The notes beneath the pieces are model-generated. The model was not told the DNA's origin, did no database searches, and saw only the letters and a list, made by a program, of their open reading frames with translations. This document shows, piece by piece, positions 1 through 6,415 of a stretch of DNA of 6,440 nt (position 1 is the stretch's first letter; each line of letters begins with the position of its first letter). This stretch comes from Bacillota bacterium (lineage in GTDB: Bacteria; Bacillota; Clostridia; Christensenellales; Borkfalkiaceae): positions 1-6,440 of the forward strand of contig JAEYEN010000039.1 of NCBI GenBank assembly GCA_023403375.1. The letters run 5' to 3'. Position numbers and translations under genes: made by a program.

Positions 1-1161
1 TCGCTGCACTGCTGGCAGGGCGACGACGTTACGGGGTTCGACCATGACGGACCTTTGACCGGCGGAATTCAGACGACGGGTAACTATCCCGGCAAAGCCA
101 GAACGCCCGAACAACTTATGGCGGATATGGAAAAAGTTATTTCGCTTTGCCCCGGCAAAAAGAAAATAAACGTCCACGCGTGCTACGCTATTTTTGAAAA
201 AGGCGAGTTCTGCGACCGCGATAAATTAGAACCCAAGCACTTTAAAAAATGGGTTGAATTTGCTAAAAAGCACAATATGGGTTTAGATTTTAACCCCACC
301 TTCTTCTCTCATCCCATGGTTAAAAACGGACTTACTTTATCGAGTCCCGACGAAGAAACGAGAAAATTCTGGATAGCGCACGGCAAGGCTTGTATCCGCA
401 TTTCTCAGTACTTTGCCGAAGAAACGGGCGTTCCCTGCGTTATGAATATCTGGACGGGCGACGGATTTAAGGATATCCCCGCAGACAGAATGGGTCCCCG
501 TATGCGTTATAAAGAAAGCATCGAAGAGATTTTAAGCGAACCGTTCGATAAAAATCTCGTTAAACCCTGCGTAGAATCCAAGGTGTTCGGTATCGGCGTG
601 GAAGCGTATACTTGCGGCAGTGCGGAATTTACTTTAAGTTTTGCCGCAATGCACGACGGTTGTCTGCCCCTTATGGACAACGGACATTATCATCCTACGG
701 AAGTCGTTTCCGATAAAATACCTGCGCTTTTGTGCTTCTATCCCGAAATCGCGTTGCATATCACACGCCCCATTCGTTGGGACTCTGACCACGTTGTAAT
801 TTTCGACGACGAAACCAAAGAAATGGCGAAAGAGATTGTAAGGTGCGACGGACTTGACAGAGTTTATATGGCTCTCGACTATTTCGACGCGTCTATAAAC
901 CGTATTTCCGCTTGGTCGGTAGGGTTCAGAAGTTGGCAGAAAGCCCTGCTTAACGCTATGCTTATCCCGTCCGAACAACTTAAAAAATTGCAGGACGAAA
1001 ACAGACTTACCGAACTTATGGTGGCGCAGGAAGCGGTTAAAATGCTGCCTTTCGGCGACGTGTGGAACGAATACTGCAAACGCGCGAACGTACCTTGCGA
1101 TTGCAAACTGTTTGAAGAAGTCGACAAATACGAAAAAGAAGTTCTTTCTAAACGCGCTTAA
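1..1161 (+). CDS. rhaA: L-rhamnose isomerase, 5'-truncated by window edge
   Basis: This enzyme interconverts L-rhamnose and L-rhamnulose, the first intracellular step of rhamnose catabolism, in the cytoplasm. The reading frame is open from base 1, and the first visible residues SLHCWQGDDVTGF match the family around E. coli residue 36. About 35 N-terminal codons are therefore missing and 386 residues are present, against about 419 for the whole E. coli protein. By recalled alignment to E. coli RhaA, the metal and active-site residues are all kept. They are E192 (in VESKVFGIG), D226 and H229 (in MDNGHYHPTE), H253 (in LHITRP), D261 and D263 (in RWDSDHVV) and D293 (in LDYFDASINRI), numbered from the first visible residue. 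The family normally binds Mn2+ or a similar divalent metal and forms a tetramer. A terminator lies directly downstream, so rhaA is the last gene of its transcript. Any rhaB or rhaD partner must be upstream or elsewhere. The TTG at 55 is internal, not a start. Confidence 0.96.
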   Translation, partial: SLHCWQGDDVTGFDHDGPLTGGIQTTGNYPGKARTPEQLMADMEKVISLCPGKKKINVHACYAIFEKGEFCDRDKLEPKHFKKWVEFAKKHNMGLDFNPTFFSHPMVKNGLTLSSPDEETRKFWIAHGKACIRISQYFAEETGVPCVMNIWTGDGFKDIPADRMGPRMRYKESIEEILSEPFDKNLVKPCVESKVFGIGVEAYTCGSAEFTLSFAAMHDGCLPLMDNGHYHPTEVVSDKIPALLCFYPEIALHITRPIRWDSDHVVIFDDETKEMAKEIVRCDGLDRVYMALDYFDASINRISAWSVGFRSWQKALLNAMLIPSEQLKKLQDENRLTELMVAQEAVKMLPFGDVWNEYCKRANVPCDCKLFEEVDKYEKEVLSKRA

Positions 1162-1177
1162 TTTTGTTTTTACTTAT

Positions 1178-1222
1178 ATAGCCCTGCGCTTTACGGCGCG
1201 GGGCTGTTATTTTTGCTTTTTT
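1178..1222 (+). terminator. Rho-independent terminator after rhaA
   Basis: A 10-bp GC-rich stem, AGCCCTGCGC (1180-1189) with GCGCGGGGCT (1196-1205), contains a single G-U wobble and encloses the loop TTTACG. It is followed by a T-rich tract (1207-1222, with one A and one G interrupting). It starts 18 nt after the rhaA stop and points the same way, so it should end the rhamnose transcript before the permease gene. Confidence 0.9.
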
Positions 1223-1344
1223 GTCGGTTTTGTCGGCGCGCGGTTTTTAATCTTTTTTAATAATCGGATAATTTTTAGTCGCTTTTTCATAACTGATTTT
1301 TAAGTTTCTTTTTATTGTTCGGTTAAATTTAAATAGGAAGTTAC

Positions 1345-1351
1345 AAAAGGA
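1345..1351 (+). promoter_or_regulatory. Distant SD-like site upstream of permease start
   Basis: AAAAGGA is the best purine-rich match upstream of the ATG at 1368, but 16 nt separate it from the start, well beyond the usual 5-9. No alternative nearer start exists: an in-frame TAA at 1362-1364 lies two codons before the ATG, and the next in-frame ATG (1410) has no SD in front of it. The sequence just before the ATG (TAATAT, 1362-1367) resembles a -10 hexamer, with TTACAA at 1341-1346 as a weak -35 at a short 15-nt spacing. I do not call a promoter from this. Confidence 0.4.
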
Positions 1352-1367
1352 AAACGAACACTAATAT

Positions 1368-2720
1368 ATGACTGTTTCTGTCGTAATTGCGGCGGTTACC
1401 GTTTTTGCCATGGCGGCGTCGGTAATTTTTAAGCCATTTATCAAAATTAAAAAATTCAATCTGGGATTATACTGGGTTATCTGTCTTGTCGGCGCGGCGG
1501 TTATGGTGTGTACGGGTCAGATTTCCTTTTCTCAGATTTCGGAAGGACTTTTTGCGCCGTCCGCCGTCAACCCCGTAAAAATTCTCGCCTTGTTTTTGTC
1601 TATGACGCTTATCTCCGTCTATCTCGGAGATTCCGGATTCTTTGCTTACATTGCGGATAAAATTTTTGTAAAGCACAGTCGCGGCGGACTTAAACTTTTT
1701 CTGGCGCTTTACCTTGTCGTTTCGGTTTTAACGGTTTTCACTTCTAACGATATAATAATTCTGACCTTTACGCCGCCCGTTATAATGTTTTGTAAAAAAG
1801 CGGGGATATCGCCTATCCCCTACCTTTTCGGCGAATTTGTTGCGGCAAACAGTTGGAGTATGGCGCTGATAGTGGGAAACCCCACGAATATTTATCTGGC
1901 AGGCTCCTTTTCGGTAACGTTTTCGGAATATTTTTCGGTTATGTGGTTGCCCGCAATATTAGGCGGGGCGACAAGTCTTTTAATGCTTTTAGTCGTTTTC
2001 AGAAAAAGTTTGTTCTGTAAAAACCAAATTAACCGTGCGGAAAGCCGACATCTCTCAATGCAAGGCGGATTTTACGGCACTTCTTCCGATGCGCCGTCCT
2101 GCGTGAAAACCAATAAGTTTTTAATGATTTGCGACCTGATTCATCTCGGTCTTTGCATAATTTTTCTTGCCATATCGGACTTAATCGGCGTGGAAATGTG
2201 GCTTATATGCGTTATATTGTTCGGCAGTCTGACAATTTTTACTTCCGTTTATTCGCTGATAAAAGAAAAGAGTTTAAGAAGAACGGGGCGCGTTCTGTGC
2301 GCCGCTCCGTACGAACTTATACCCTTTATAATATCTATGTTTATAATCGTGCTTGCGCTTGCCCGAAACGGATTTACCGAAATACTATTCACCGCGCTTT
2401 GCACCGAAACTAAAAACGACGCTTTTATATTCGGCTTTTTGTCCGCGGGGGCGGCAAACGTTTTCAATAACATTCCGATGAGCGTGTTGTTTGAAAAAAT
2501 TATTGCGGGAAAAAGCGCGGCGGCGGTTTACGGCACGATAATAGGCTCTAATCTCGGCGCGTTTATAACTCCCGTCGGCGCGCTTGCCGGAATAATGTGG
2601 AACAAACTTTTAGCCGCAAACGACGTTAAATTTTCGTTCAGGAAGTTTATTCTGTACGGCACTATTATCTCTCTTCCCTCTCTTGCGGCGGCGTGCGGTG
2701 CGCTTTATCTGACAATATAA
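1368..2720 (+). CDS. ArsB/NhaD-type ion transporter (arsenite-permease-like), substrate unresolved
   Basis: This is a 450-residue inner-membrane permease of the ion transporter superfamily. ArsB, the closest pattern I recognise, extrudes arsenite or antimonite; related branches carry Na+/H+, citrate or dicarboxylates. The two-halved architecture is visible. Hydrophobic segments fill residues 1-24, 32-50, 69-96, 108-140 and 150-211. A polar cytoplasmic-type linker follows at about 212-250, then further membrane segments at 251-297, 312-345, 352-376 and 385-450. The signature helix-breaking motifs are in the expected order: TSNDIIILTFTP (125-136), VGNPTNI (169-175), the GRVLCAAPYELIPF segment (307-320), NVFNNIPMSVL (364-374) and GSNLGAFITPVGALAGIMW (393-411). 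The last three resemble the C-terminal half of E. coli ArsB. The length is slightly above ArsB (about 429). No arsR, arsC or arsA lies nearby, so arsenite as substrate is not supported by context, and the GNPTNI form fits other branches too. No terminator is visible before dut, so read-through into it is possible. Confidence 0.85.
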   Translation: MTVSVVIAAVTVFAMAASVIFKPFIKIKKFNLGLYWVICLVGAAVMVCTGQISFSQISEGLFAPSAVNPVKILALFLSMTLISVYLGDSGFFAYIADKIFVKHSRGGLKLFLALYLVVSVLTVFTSNDIIILTFTPPVIMFCKKAGISPIPYLFGEFVAANSWSMALIVGNPTNIYLAGSFSVTFSEYFSVMWLPAILGGATSLLMLLVVFRKSLFCKNQINRAESRHLSMQGGFYGTSSDAPSCVKTNKFLMICDLIHLGLCIIFLAISDLIGVEMWLICVILFGSLTIFTSVYSLIKEKSLRRTGRVLCAAPYELIPFIISMFIIVLALARNGFTEILFTALCTETKNDAFIFGFLSAGAANVFNNIPMSVLFEKIIAGKSAAAVYGTIIGSNLGAFITPVGALAGIMWNKLLAANDVKFSFRKFILYGTIISLPSLAAACGALYLTI

Positions 2721-2748
2721 ACCTTTTAAATTCACGGAAATAAATAAG

Positions 2749-2777
2749 TTGAAAAACCAAAGGAAAAGTGGTATAAT
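2749..2777 (+). promoter_or_regulatory. Sigma-A promoter of dut (start site at the ATG)
   Basis: TTGAAA (2749-2754), a 17-nt spacer and a perfect TATAAT (2772-2777) form an almost consensus housekeeping promoter. Only 6 nt separate the -10 box from the ATG at 2784, so the expected transcription start coincides with the first base of the start codon. The only purine-rich SD-like sequence, AAAGGAAAAG (2759-2768), lies inside the promoter spacer and would not be on this transcript. Confidence 0.88.
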
Positions 2778-2783
2778 ATTTTT

Positions 2784-3260
2784 ATGAAAAAAATTGCACA
2801 ATTTGAAAAAGTATCTTTAACCGAATATTTGAAAAGCGGAAGCGAGCAGACTTTTAACGATATACGTTTGCCGTTAAGGGCGACGGCAGGGAGCGCCGGG
2901 TACGACTTTTTTGCGCCCGAAACGATAGAAATCAAAAGCGGCGAAACCGTGAAAGTTGCGACGGGCATAAGGGTTAAAATAAGCGAAGGCTGGCTTTTAC
3001 AGGTTTTTCCGAGAAGCAGTCTTGGGTTTAAGTACCGCCTGACGCTTAACAACACCGTGGGCATTATAGACAGCGATTATTATAACGCCGACAACGAAGG
3101 GCATATTTTTATTAAAATGACAAACTGCGGCGATAAAGACCTTACGATAGAAAAAGGCAAGGCTTTTGCGCAAGGCGTGTTTACCGAATACGGAATTACG
3201 GTAGACGACGAAGCCGCCGGCGAAAGAACGGGCGGTTTCGGAAGTACGGATAAAAAATAA
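2784..3260 (+). CDS. dut: dUTP diphosphatase (trimeric dUTPase family)
   Basis: This enzyme hydrolyses dUTP to dUMP and pyrophosphate, keeping uracil out of DNA and supplying the thymidylate pathway. It acts in the cytoplasm as a homotrimer. All five family motifs are present in order in its 158 residues: I, AGSAGYDFFA (35-44); II, PRSSLG (76-81); III, NTVGIIDSDYY (90-100), with the expected catalytic Asp at D96 and the base-stacking Tyr at Y99; IV, KGKAFAQGVF (124-133); V, the C-terminal P-loop-like RTGGFGST (148-155). After motif III it has a few extra residues (NADNEGHI) compared with the short DSDY-x-G-x form of E. coli, and motif IV is divergent. I believe both are seen in clostridial homologues. 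The start is fixed by an in-frame TAA at 2745-2747 with no start codon before this ATG. It has its own promoter and converges on the phoR end. Confidence 0.95.
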   Translation: MKKIAQFEKVSLTEYLKSGSEQTFNDIRLPLRATAGSAGYDFFAPETIEIKSGETVKVATGIRVKISEGWLLQVFPRSSLGFKYRLTLNNTVGIIDSDYYNADNEGHIFIKMTNCGDKDLTIEKGKAFAQGVFTEYGITVDDEAAGERTGGFGSTDKK

Positions 3261-3270
3261 TTTTTCAAAA

Positions 3271-3347
3271 ATTACAAAGTAATCTTTACATAATTGCAAA
3301 ATAAACTTTTTATAATTACAAAATAATCTTCATATAACTGCAAAAAA
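3271..3347. repeat. AT-rich tandem repeat, 22-bp units of two 11-bp halves
   Basis: Three 22-bp units (3271-3292, 3293-3314, 3315-3336) and a half unit (3337-3347) lie head to tail. The first half of each reads ATTACAAAGTA, ATTGCAAAATA, ATTACAAAATA, then ACTGCAAAAAA. The second half reads ATCTTTACATA, AACTTTTTATA, ATCTTCATATA. All seven 11-mers start with A and six end in TA, giving an 11-bp phase. The end of dut and its stop (from about 3249) loosely resemble one more unit. The array has no credible coding potential and sits between convergent genes. Confidence 0.8.
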
Positions 3348-3382
3348 AGGTATGCCGAATAGCATACCTTTTTTATTTTTTT
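3342..3382. terminator. Bidirectional rho-independent terminator between dut and phoR
   Basis: The perfect stem GGTATGC (3349-3355) with GCATACC (3362-3368) encloses the loop CGAATA. It is flanked by seven A on the left (3342-3348) and six T on the right, followed by A and seven more T (to 3382). The A and T runs extend the stem to about 13 bp and supply a U tract in either direction, so it can end dut from the left and the phoU-phoP-phoR transcript from the right. The phoR stop is about 15 nt away. Confidence 0.92.
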
Positions 3383-3396
3383 CGCCGTATTTCGGA

Positions 3397-5052
3397 TTAG
3401 TTTCTGAACGTTACGGTAACGGTCGTACCCGAACCGAATTTGGATTTAACCGCGACTTCCGCGCCGTAAAGCGAGCAAACGTGTTTTACGATTGAAAGTC
3501 CTAATCCCGTGCCGCCCGTTTCTCTCGACCGCGATTTGTTGACCCTGTAAAACCGCTCGAATATCCTTGAAAGATGTTCTTCTTCTATGCCTATTCCATC
3601 GTCTTTTACGGAGAGCGTGGTTTTGCCGTTTACTTCGGTTATTTTTATTTCGACGTGTCCGCCCGCTTCGTTATACCTTATGCCGTTTTCCGTAAGGTTT
3701 TTAACAAGTTCTACCGCGTGTTCCTTTTCCATTTCGACCATTCCGTCGCCATCAACTTTAACGGTTACTTTTTTCTGTTCCGCTATGGGCGACAGACTTT
3801 CTTTAACTTCGTTCGCGATTTCTTTAAGGCTTAACTTTTCGGGCGAAATAACCGTTTCCGCCTCTAACCTTGAAAGATTTAACATATCGTTTATAAGGTT
3901 GATTATTCTCGTTGTTTCTTTGTCTATTTTAGCGGATAAACTCTTTATTTTCTCTTCCGAAGTCTGCATTCCGATTATATCGTTAAAGCCCTTGATTGCG
4001 GTAAGCGGCGTTTTTAACTCGTGCGAAGCGTTTGCAAAAAATTCTCCGCGCATTCTTTCGTTTTTGACCACTGCGGTAATATCGGATAATACAATCGCCG
4101 TAAAGCCTTTGTCAAGCGGCGCCGCGGACACTAAATAATCTTTGCCGCCCGCGTTCATAGAGAAAGACTTTTCTGCGCCGTCCGTCGCCGCGGCAACGTT
4201 TTCTAAGAAATCTTTGTCCGAAGACAAAATCTCATACCCGTTCCCCGCCGCGTCTTTTATTTTGAATACCGAAAGCGCGTTTTTGTTTATGAGTTCTATC
4301 TTTTTATCTTTAAGCACCACTATTCCGTCCGAAACGTTGTTGATGATAAAACTGAGTTTTTCTCTGTCTTCCGTTTCGGCTTTGATACTTTTTTGAAGTT
4401 TCTCGCCCACGTCGTTTATTTCGGAGATAAGTTCGTTTATATCGGAGTCGCCCGTTTTGGCAAGCACGGGTTTGAACTCTCCGTCGTTAATGGCGGATAT
4501 GCTTTTCTTTACCTGTTTTAACGGTTTGATAAGTCCGTTTGCGGCGACAATGCTAAGCACGACCGACACGGTAAGCGCGACTATCAGCACGTAAACCATT
4601 GTGGGAATGGTTTTTGTCGCGTAAGCCGACACGCTTTCTACGGGGATTGCCGTTCTTATAAACACGTAATCGCCGCCCCTGTCCACTTTAAGCGCATAGT
4701 ACACCATATCTTTTTTAAGCGAATCGCTGTATCGCGTAACGACTTTCGGATTGCCGCCGAGCGCCGCTTCTATCTCTTCCCTGTTGGTGTGATAGGTCCC
4801 GACGACCGCTTCGTCGCCGCTGTCCGCCACTACCTTGAAACTGCTGTCTATAACCGTAACCCTGATGTCCTGCGGCACGTTTTCGGTAACGTTATCGTTA
4901 TAGTTCTGCGCATAAATCTCGGTTATTTTGACTATTTCTTTTTCGGCTTCTTCTATATGCGAATTCTTGTTTACGGATATTCCGAAAAAGAATATGGCAA
5001 GCATAGAAAGAGTTAATAAAATTATATTAAAAATTACGATTTTGTTTTTCAT
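3397..5052 (-). CDS. phoR: PhoR-type sensor histidine kinase
   Basis: This 551-residue membrane kinase is expected to phosphorylate the response regulator encoded just before it, in response to phosphate status. It has TM1 at about 5-25, an extracytoplasmic sensor region at 26-149 (RVTVIDSSFKVVADS followed by RYSDSLKKDMVYYA, like the Cache-type domains of Gram-positive PhoR proteins), TM2 at 150-172 and a HAMP linker at 173-225. A PAS domain follows at about 229-330. The HisKA domain has its phosphoacceptor H344 in NASHELKTPL. The ATPase domain has the N box NLTENGIRYN (452-461), G1 DDGIGI (484-489), F box FERFYR (498-503) and G2 GGTGLGLS (513-520). All catalytic motifs are intact. Its ATG overlaps the regulator's stop by 4 nt (ATGA) and has no good SD of its own, which points to translational coupling. 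The phosphate role rests on the domain layout plus the adjacent phoU; domain layout alone would also fit WalK-like or other kinases. Confidence 0.92.
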   Translation of the reverse strand: MKNKIVIFNIILLTLSMLAIFFFGISVNKNSHIEEAEKEIVKITEIYAQNYNDNVTENVPQDIRVTVIDSSFKVVADSGDEAVVGTYHTNREEIEAALGGNPKVVTRYSDSLKKDMVYYALKVDRGGDYVFIRTAIPVESVSAYATKTIPTMVYVLIVALTVSVVLSIVAANGLIKPLKQVKKSISAINDGEFKPVLAKTGDSDINELISEINDVGEKLQKSIKAETEDREKLSFIINNVSDGIVVLKDKKIELINKNALSVFKIKDAAGNGYEILSSDKDFLENVAAATDGAEKSFSMNAGGKDYLVSAAPLDKGFTAIVLSDITAVVKNERMRGEFFANASHELKTPLTAIKGFNDIIGMQTSEEKIKSLSAKIDKETTRIINLINDMLNLSRLEAETVISPEKLSLKEIANEVKESLSPIAEQKKVTVKVDGDGMVEMEKEHAVELVKNLTENGIRYNEAGGHVEIKITEVNGKTTLSVKDDGIGIEEEHLSRIFERFYRVNKSRSRETGGTGLGLSIVKHVCSLYGAEVAVKSKFGSGTTVTVTFRN

Positions 5053-5717
5053 ATAAACTTATACCCCACGCCGCGCACGGTTATAATGCGCGCTTCCGAC
5101 GGAGAAATTATTTTTCTCAATTCTCCTATGTGAATATCCAGCGTTCTTGTTTCGCCGTAATCGACGCCCCAGACGGCGTCTAACAATTCGTCCCTGCCGA
5201 ACGTTTTGCCGACCGCCGACATAAACGTTTCTAAAAGTTCGTACTGCTTTTTTGTCAAATCCGCCTGCCGTCCGCAAACGGAAACGGTATGCGCTCTTTT
5301 ATCTATCTCCACTCCTTTATATTCCTGCGCCTTGTTTACGCTTTGAATTTTTCTTAATTTGGAGTTTATTCTGGCAACGAGTTCCAAAACGCCGAACGGC
5401 TTGCATAAATAATCGTCCGCGCCGAGATTGAGCCCTTTTACCTTATCTATCTCTTCCGTTTTAGCCGAAACCATAATTACGGGAATATCGGCGGTTTTTG
5501 CGTTCGCTCTCAGCCTTTTTAAAATCTCGTAACCGTCCGCCCCGTCCAGCATAACGTCTAAAAGGAACAGGTCGGGAAGGATTGTTTCTAATTCCGCAAA
5601 GAGTTCGTCGGCACACGTAAAGCACTTTACGACGTACCCCGCGCTTTCCAGCGCAAAGTCGTAAAGTTCTCTTATCGACTGCTCGTCGTCCACTGCAAAA
5701 ATCAGTCTGTTTTCCAT
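5049..5717 (-). CDS. phoP: OmpR/PhoB-family response regulator (PhoP)
   Basis: This 222-residue DNA-binding response regulator is the likely partner of the kinase downstream and the activator of phosphate-starvation genes. The receiver domain (about 4-122) has the acidic pair D10/D11, the phosphoacceptor D54 in LLDVMLDG, S84 as the switch Ser/Thr and K106 in CKPFG. The winged-helix output domain (about 131-222) has the family pattern LTKKQYELLETFM, then GRDELLDAVWG, TRTLDIHIGELRK around the recognition helix, and the closing VRGVGYKF. The length is typical. A strong SD (AAAGGAG, 6 nt before the ATG) confirms the start. The gene lies 24 nt after phoU and overlaps phoR by 4 nt, so the three are one operon. 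Equivalent proteins are called PhoB in many genomes; the name here rests on context. Confidence 0.93.
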   Translation of the reverse strand: MENRLIFAVDDEQSIRELYDFALESAGYVVKCFTCADELFAELETILPDLFLLDVMLDGADGYEILKRLRANAKTADIPVIMVSAKTEEIDKVKGLNLGADDYLCKPFGVLELVARINSKLRKIQSVNKAQEYKGVEIDKRAHTVSVCGRQADLTKKQYELLETFMSAVGKTFGRDELLDAVWGVDYGETRTLDIHIGELRKIISPSEARIITVRGVGYKFI

Positions 5718-5723
5718 TATATT

Positions 5724-5730
5724 CTCCTTT
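5724..5730 (-). promoter_or_regulatory. Ribosome binding site of the response regulator
   Basis: AAAGGAG on the minus strand, followed by 6 nt (AATATA) and the ATG at 5717, has ideal spacing. It lies inside the 24-nt gap after phoU. It is the only start in this window with a conventionally placed SD. Confidence 0.9.
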
Positions 5731-5741
5731 CGCCCGACCTT

Positions 5742-6392
5742 TTATACCGCGTCGTGCCGCCCCGTTTCGGCGTACATTTCCCACTCTCCGATGTTCACTG
5801 CGTGGTCGCCTATCCGCTCTAAATATTTAGCAATCATCATAAAGAGCAAAGCCTGTTCCGCCTTGGACGGGTCTTTCTTTATTATCTCTATAAGTTCGTT
5901 TTTTATGATAGCGAAAAGTTCGTCTACCTTATCGTCGGCTTTATCTAAACTCTTCGCCGTTTCGGTGTCTTTGTTGATATAACTCTGCACGCCGTCCTTA
6001 ACCATATTTATAACGATTTTGCTCATCGTTTCTATGTGCAACGGCTCTTTTATGAATTCGTCGCCGAATTGAAGCGAAAGTTCGGAAATATCCGAAGCCT
6101 GGTCGGCAATACGCTCTAAATCGGTTATCATTTTAAGCGCGGCGGAAACGTATCTGAAATCCCCCGCGACGGGGTGTTCGAGCAATAAAATATTAAGGCA
6201 ATCACGCTCTATGTCCCGTTCTTCTTCGTCTATTATAACGTCGTCCGCAATGACGGACCTTGCTAAATCAGAGTTCCTTTCTTTAAGCGCGGTTATAGAC
6301 TTTTCTATCGCCGACTCGGTATCTCTGCACATTTTAACCAACTTCAAAAATACCGCTTTAAGTTTGGTTTCGTATCTGTTAACGCTATTCAT
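5742..6392 (-). CDS. phoU: Phosphate transport system regulator PhoU
   Basis: This is a cytoplasmic helical protein that in known systems connects the Pst phosphate transporter to the PhoR kinase and holds the Pho response down when phosphate is ample. The 216 residues form the expected tandem repeat of two three-helix bundles. The paired metal-site signatures are DLERIADQASDI (91-102) in the first half and YLERIGDHAVNI (190-201) in the second. The LLLEHPVAGDFR segment (69-80) and the ALKMITDLERI run are typical of the family. The length matches short Gram-positive PhoU proteins (about 215-220). I chose the ATG at 6392. The reading frame extends to a TTG at 6419, but that codon lies upstream of the AAGGAG site and is not credible. 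It is the first fully visible gene of the leftward operon with phoP and phoR. Confidence 0.94.
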   Translation of the reverse strand: MNSVNRYETKLKAVFLKLVKMCRDTESAIEKSITALKERNSDLARSVIADDVIIDEEERDIERDCLNILLLEHPVAGDFRYVSAALKMITDLERIADQASDISELSLQFGDEFIKEPLHIETMSKIVINMVKDGVQSYINKDTETAKSLDKADDKVDELFAIIKNELIEIIKKDPSKAEQALLFMMIAKYLERIGDHAVNIGEWEMYAETGRHDAV

Positions 6393-6406
6393 TATATATT
6401 TATATA

Positions 6407-6412
6407 CTCCTT
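6407..6412 (-). promoter_or_regulatory. Ribosome binding site of phoU, long spacing
   Basis: AAGGAG within AAAAAAGGAG on the minus strand is a strong SD, but 14 nt of pure A/T separate it from the ATG at 6392. No in-frame ATG, GTG or TTG lies between them, so the start call stands despite the spacing. Confidence 0.65.
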
Positions 6413-6415
6413 TTT

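Noticed and set aside
634..1127. Two minus-strand open frames opposite rhaA
   Set aside because: They overlap conserved catalytic segments of rhaA on the other strand and resemble no protein family; they are shadows of codon bias.
1222..1260. Second terminator or regulatory hairpin after rhaA (GTCGGTTTTGTCGG region)
   Set aside because: It is a short direct repeat rather than an inverted one, and no stable stem followed by a T tract could be drawn beyond the hairpin already called.
1112..1303. A 63-codon plus-strand frame running from the end of rhaA across the terminator
   Set aside because: It is Phe/Arg-rich because it translates the T-rich terminator and spacer, has no SD, and would be cut by the terminator hairpin.
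1315..1343. Promoter for the permease gene
   Set aside because: Several AT-rich hexamers exist, but no -35/-10 pair with 16-18 nt spacing reached a convincing match; the best pair has 15-nt spacing and abuts the ATG.
2732..3299. Minus-strand open frames opposite dut
   Set aside because: All five dUTPase motifs on the plus strand account for this DNA, and the antisense translations have no recognisable features.
3271..3347. CRISPR array
   Set aside because: The units are contiguous 22-bp tandem copies without spacers, are degenerate and AT-rich, and have no cas genes nearby.
3587..4138. A 183-codon plus-strand open frame opposite phoR
   Set aside because: It lies wholly antisense to the kinase, whose domains and motifs are intact. 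The translation is Ser/Phe-rich, as expected from the complement of coding DNA, and no SD or family motif is visible.
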